Assembly (NCBI RefSeq): GCF_002874535.1
Contig: NZ_CP025025.1
Location: 4,211,353-4,275,352 of the forward strand
DNA: 64,000 nucleotides
DNA from: Mesobacillus jeotgali
GTDB lineage: Bacteria > Bacillota > Bacilli > Bacillales > Cytobacillaceae
Reading direction: 5' to 3'
Position 1 is the stretch's first letter. Every line of letters starts with the position of its first letter. The notes under the pieces are model-generated. The model had not been told where the DNA came from and ran no database searches. It was given only the letters and a program-made list of their open reading frames with translations. The translations under genes were made by a program, and so were the position numbers. This document shows positions 60,907 to 64,000 of this stretch, in pieces.

Positions 60907-60940
60907 TCATCCAATATCAGGGAAATTCCACCCTGCAGAA

Positions 60941-60971
60941 TTAAAAAAATCCCCCCGCACCCGGGAGGATT
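60941..60971 (-). terminator. Terminator of tdk
   Basis: AATCCCCCCG (60948-60957) pairs with CGGGAGGATT (60962-60971) with one mismatch; TTTTTTT follows on the minus strand. Confidence 0.85.
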
Positions 60972-60976
60972 CATCA

Positions 60977-61597
60977 TTATGTTAAGCTTTCAGTCGTTTT
61001 CTCGATTTTAAGCTCGTTTGGTGATTTTGGAACTTCATGATGGTGTCTGCATCGTGGTTCGTATGATTCGGATGCGCCAACGAGAATGATTGGATCATCA
61101 TATGAGGCTGGCTTGCCGTTAATCAAACGCTGTGTACGGCTGGATGGCGATCCACATACCGCACAAACAGCCTGAAGCTTGGTCACATTTTCTGCAACGG
61201 CCATCAACGCAGGCATCTGGCCGAATGGTTCTCCGCGGAAATCCTGGTCAAGTCCGGCAACGATGACGCGGTAGCCGCTGTCTGCAAGATGCTGGATCAC
61301 CTGCAGGATTTCATTGTCAAAAAATTGCACTTCATCAATGGCAATGACATCGATTTCAGGGTTGATATGCTTGAAAATATCAATAGAGTTGGCAATAGGC
61401 TTTGCAGTAACTGCAGTTCCGTTGTGTGATACAACCGATTCTTCGCTGTAGCGGTTATCAATCGCAGGCTTGAATACAGCAATTTTTTGCTTGGCAAATT
61501 GCGTTCTGCGCACGCGGCGGATCAGTTCTTCGGATTTACCGGAAAACATGCTGCCGCAGATCAATTCAATCCAACCGCTTTGTTTCATAACGTACAT
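60977..61597 (-). CDS. tdk: Thymidine kinase (type II)
   Basis: 206 residues. It phosphorylates thymidine and deoxyuridine with ATP for salvage. The P-loop [14 protein letters not shown] is near residue 16, the DEVQFF Walker B-like motif near residue 90, and Cys pairs (CAVC and a C-terminal CRHHH) make the zinc lasso. The ATG at 61597 has GGAGAGG 6 nt upstream. Confidence 0.95.
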   Translation of the reverse strand: MYVMKQSGWIELICGSMFSGKSEELIRRVRRTQFAKQKIAVFKPAIDNRYSEESVVSHNGTAVTAKPIANSIDIFKHINPEIDVIAIDEVQFFDNEILQVIQHLADSGYRVIVAGLDQDFRGEPFGQMPALMAVAENVTKLQAVCAVCGSPSSRTQRLINGKPASYDDPIILVGASESYEPRCRHHHEVPKSPNELKIEKTTESLT

Positions 61598-61769
61598 GGT
61601 CGGCCTCTCCTTCCTCGCTGGGCAAAAATTAAATAGCGCAAGCGCCTTGGTCAAATCCAAAAAGCGCTTCTCTACAATAAGCTGTTTTCGTATTTTTACG
61701 GCTTCTTCATGCCATAAAGGTACGAAAAAAGCCTGGTTAAAAGTTCGACACTTTTTTCAGCTTTTTCCA

Positions 61770-61778
61770 TTATAACAA
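61770..61778 (-). promoter_or_regulatory. Extended -10 promoter of tdk
   Basis: TGTTATAAT (61778-61770) is an extended -10 element with a poor -35. It gives a leader of about 165 nt that holds an 8-bp inverted repeat (61685-61692 and 61721-61728) and a fragment of the dispersed repeat (61635-61653). Confidence 0.45.
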
Positions 61779-61885
61779 AAAAAGGCGCTGAATCCAGACA
61801 CAAAATTAAAGTTCATAAAATTAAATTTTATATATATGTACCCGAAAATTCATGTATTTATTTCGGGCTAATGATCCTAAAAAAG

Positions 61886-61927
61886 CAAAATAAAAAACAG
61901 GCAAGTCGCAAAGCTTCTTGCCTGTTT
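61886..61927 (-). terminator. Terminator of rpmE
   Basis: Perfect 11-bp arms (61895-61905 and 61917-61927) followed by TTTATTTTGC on the minus strand. Confidence 0.85.
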
Positions 61928-61941
61928 GTTCGTTTCTTATA

Positions 61942-62151
61942 TTACTGGTTGTTTTTAAGACCGTATTTCTTGTTGAAGCGGTCAACACGTCCGCCAGCTT
62001 CAGCAAACTTCTGACGTCCAGTATAGAATGGGTGGCATTCAGAGCAAGTTTCAACGCGAATCTCGTTCTTAACAGAACCAGTTTCGAATTCGTTTCCGCA
62101 AGCGCAAGTCACCTTAACTGTTTTGTAGTTTGGATGAATTCCTGATTTCAT
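61942..62151 (-). CDS. rpmE: 50S ribosomal protein L31 (zinc-binding form)
   Basis: 69 residues with the zinc ligands CACGNEF and [10 protein letters not shown], so this is the zinc (C+) paralogue. It bridges the ribosomal subunits at the central protuberance. I use the ATG at 62151 ([10 protein letters not shown]), 9 nt after GGAAGGAG; the ATG at 62160 abuts it. Confidence 0.97.
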   Translation of the reverse strand: MKSGIHPNYKTVKVTCACGNEFETGSVKNEIRVETCSECHPFYTGRQKFAEAGGRVDRFNKKYGLKNNQ

Positions 62152-62201
62152 TCTTTTCATCTCCTTCCGCCCTGAATCATATCCGAAACAGAGTTATAAT
62201 C

Positions 62202-62267
62202 AACGGTTATACCGTTATTGGAAAAACACACTGCACTCATTATAACAAGTCCATCTATATATTTCAA
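62202..62267 (-). promoter_or_regulatory. Promoter and leader hairpin of rpmE
   Basis: TTGAAA (62267-62262), 17 nt, TATAAT (62244-62239) form a good sigma-A promoter with a start near 62232. The leader carries a perfect AACGG-TTATA-CCGTT inverted repeat (62202-62216), which could be an RNA hairpin or an operator. It does not match the Zur box. Confidence 0.6.
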
Positions 62268-62294
62268 GTTAGTTTTTACGACCATAATTTGGAA

Positions 62295-63566
62295 TTAAGA
62301 ACGCTTGTTATTGCTCTTCATTTCCTCGCCAAGAACAGCGAAGAAGTCTTCATTAGACTTGGACAGCCTTAGCTTGCGCAGGAATTTTTCCGCGAAGTCA
62401 GGTGAATCCGACATCGATTTGCGGATGGCCCACAGCTTGTCCAGATGGTCTTTCGGAATAAGAAGTTCTTCTTTACGAGTTCCGGATCTACGAATATCGA
62501 TCGCAGGGAAGATCCTTCTTTCGGCAAGTGAACGGTCAAGGTGAAGTTCCATGTTTCCAGTTCCCTTGAACTCTTCATAGATGACATCATCCATACGTGA
62601 CCCTGTATCAACAAGCGCAGTCGCAAGAATCGTCAAACTGCCGCCTTCCTCGATATTACGGGCAGCACCGAAAAAGCGCTTCGGACGGTGGAACGCCGCA
62701 GGATCAATACCACCTGATAATGTACGTCCGCTTGGCGGGATGACAAGGTTGTACGCACGAGCCAGACGAGTGATGCTGTCCATCAGGATGATGACGTCAC
62801 GTTTATGTTCAACAAGGCGCATCGCACGCTCAAGAACAAGCTCGGCAACCTTGATGTGGTTTTCAGGCACTTCATCAAAAGTTGAGCTGACTACATCGCC
62901 GGCAACGGAACGTTCGATATCTGTTACCTCTTCAGGACGCTCATCGATCAGCAGCACAATCAGTTCTGCTTCAGGATGATTCGTCGTAATGCTGTTGGCG
63001 ATCTCTTTTAAAAGCATGGTCTTACCAGCCTTTGGCGGTGCGACGATCAGGCCGCGCTGGCCAAATCCGACAGGTGCGATGACATCCATGATTCTTGTCG
63101 ACACTTTGTTATGAGTTGTCTCCAGTTTCATCTGACGATCAGGATACAGCGGCGTCAAACCCGGGAAGTGAACCCTTTCCTTAGCCGATTCCGGGTCATC
63201 ACCATTGACTGCCTCTACCTGAAGCAATCCGAAATAACGCTCGTTTTCTTTCGGTGGGCGGACTTTACCCGATACTTTATCCCCGTTCCTTAAATCAAAA
63301 CGACGGATCTGTGAAGCCGAGATATAGATGTCCTCAGAGCTTGGCGAGTAGTTAATCGGGCGGAGGAATCCAAAGCCTTCAGACTGGATGATTTCCAGGA
63401 CACCTTCCATGAAAAAATAGCCCTGCTGTTCCGCACGTGCTTTTAAAATAGCAAATATAAGTTCTTTTTTCGATAATTTGCTGTAGTAAGAGACTTTATA
63501 CTCTTTTGCAAGTTCATAAAGCTCTTTCAATTTCATATTTTCTAAGCTTGAAATATTTACTTCCAT
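62295..63566 (-). CDS. rho: Transcription termination factor Rho
   Basis: 423 residues. An N-terminal helical domain and a cold-shock RNA-binding fold ([21 protein letters not shown]) precede the hexameric RNA helicase domain. Walker A is [15 protein letters not shown] near residue 180, Walker B is [14 protein letters not shown], and the Q/R loops follow. No insertion is present. The ATG at 63566 has GGTGAC upstream. It terminates untranslated RNA. Confidence 0.97.
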   Translation of the reverse strand: MEVNISSLENMKLKELYELAKEYKVSYYSKLSKKELIFAILKARAEQQGYFFMEGVLEIIQSEGFGFLRPINYSPSSEDIYISASQIRRFDLRNGDKVSGKVRPPKENERYFGLLQVEAVNGDDPESAKERVHFPGLTPLYPDRQMKLETTHNKVSTRIMDVIAPVGFGQRGLIVAPPKAGKTMLLKEIANSITTNHPEAELIVLLIDERPEEVTDIERSVAGDVVSSTFDEVPENHIKVAELVLERAMRLVEHKRDVIILMDSITRLARAYNLVIPPSGRTLSGGIDPAAFHRPKRFFGAARNIEEGGSLTILATALVDTGSRMDDVIYEEFKGTGNMELHLDRSLAERRIFPAIDIRRSGTRKEELLIPKDHLDKLWAIRKSMSDSPDFAEKFLRKLRLSKSNEDFFAVLGEEMKSNNKRS

Positions 63567-63789
63567 AATGTCACCACGCCTTAAAATATTTCGATTTCCC
63601 CCATAAAAAAATGTATAAAGAATATCAGCGTATGGATGGAAAAAGAAGAAATGAGTTTCCTTTGAAGGTTGTAAGAAGGAATTAATGAAGGTATACAACT
63701 GGTTTGGGTCTAATCAAAATCAACAAGTTTATTAAAACAATTTTCATTTTACCCTTAAACAGGAAAAATAATCAATCTTTTTATTTATT

Positions 63790-63825
63790 AGCTCCCTTTA
63801 CCTACAGAATGCGGTAAAGGGAGCT
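63790..63825. terminator. Hairpin between glpX and rho, probable glpX terminator
   Basis: Perfect 13-bp arms (63790-63802 and 63813-63825). The minus-strand tail is A/T-rich but not a T-run; the plus strand has TTGTTTGT. Function as terminator of glpX is likely by position. Confidence 0.6.
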
Positions 63826-63864
63826 TGTTTGTAAGGGTTTGCAGCCAATTTTTATAAAAAAGTA

Positions 63865-64000
63865 TTATTTCATAACCAGATGCGGCTTTTTCTTCAGGCT
63901 GTGCTGTCCTTCAATGAAGCGGACTGTGCCTGATTTTGCACGCATGACGACTGAATGAGTTGAGCCGTAAGAGCCTTTGAACTGGACTCCTTTTAGCAAC
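63865..64000 (-). CDS. glpX: Class II fructose-1,6-bisphosphatase GlpX, C-terminal part
   Basis: The last 44 residues of a minus-strand gene that enters from the right edge ([20 protein letters not shown], then [11 protein letters not shown] and stop). The sequence and the position next to rho match GlpX (YwjI) of B. subtilis, the gluconeogenic bisphosphatase. The catalytic part is outside the window. Confidence 0.85.
   Translation of the reverse strand, partial: LLKGVQFKGSYGSTHSVVMRAKSGTVRFIEGQHSLKKKPHLVMK

Noticed and set aside
62202-62216. Zur box at rpmE
   Set aside because: The palindrome lacks the TCGTAAT-N-ATTACGA pattern, and the gene encodes the zinc-containing L31 form.

Overview
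The window is about 64 kb of a Bacillaceae chromosome, most likely a Mesobacillus/Cytobacillus-like Bacillus. The evidence is sporulation genes (spoIIID, spoIIQ, spoIID, spoIIR), Bacillus-type Shine-Dalgarno sites, frequent TTG/GTG starts, and the gene order rho-rpmE-tdk ... prfA-prmC-spoIIR ... ywlB-ywlC-mntP-ywlE ... rpiB-ywlG-glyA-upp ... atp ... murA-spoIID-spoIIQ ... spoIIID, which matches the B. subtilis segment left of the origin. The genus is inference; the gene order is read directly. Almost everything is on the minus strand.

Layout, left to right. (1) 1-6.3 kb: part of a type VII secretion locus: a partial lipoprotein, a YukD-like protein and EssC on the minus strand, and a divergent WXG100-like protein. 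(2) 6.4-24.4 kb: sporulation and envelope block (spoIIID, a triple-LysM protein, PBP3-like transpeptidase, spoIIQ, VanZ-like ywnJ, spoIID, murA, ywmB). It is interrupted by an acetate-type symporter operon (ywcB-ywcA-DUF294 regulator-exonuclease), a gamma-glutamyltransferase and an AT-rich NERD nuclease gene. (3) 24.7-36.1 kb: ywzB and an 11-gene complex I operon (nuoA-D, H-N) without nuoE/F/G, whose nuoC carries a long Ala/Lys repeat extension. (4) 36.9-44.2 kb: the F1Fo ATP synthase operon. (5) 44.6-55.2 kb: Vpr-like protease, upp, glyA, ywlG, rpiB, a chemotaxis receptor, ywlE, mntP, ywlC, ywlB. (6) 55.3-56.8 kb: a GsiB-like stress protein with a sigma-B-like promoter, divergent from a truncated globin-cupin pair with an Fnr-type site. 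(7) 57-64 kb: spoIIR, prmC, prfA, a YhcN-type spore lipoprotein, tdk, rpmE, rho and the end of glpX.

Functionally the core is energy conversion (complex I, ATP synthase), one-carbon and pyrimidine salvage (glyA, upp, tdk), translation and its quality control (prfA, prmC, ywlC, rpmE), transcription termination (rho) and mother-cell/forespore communication in sporulation (spoIIR, spoIID, spoIIQ, spoIIID).

The most unusual signal is non-coding. Seven intergenic gaps each hold an array of 4-6 short direct repeats with a period of 20 or 21 nt. Each gap uses a different core word, and nearly every array sits just past an intrinsic terminator. An eighth gap has a related array in alternating orientation. 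I know of no name for this class. Other non-coding items are a DnaA-box cluster at ywlC-ywlB, three tandem terminator hairpins after mntP, copies of a ~120-bp dispersed repeat, and a putative Fnr site centred 41.5 nt upstream of the predicted globin transcript start.
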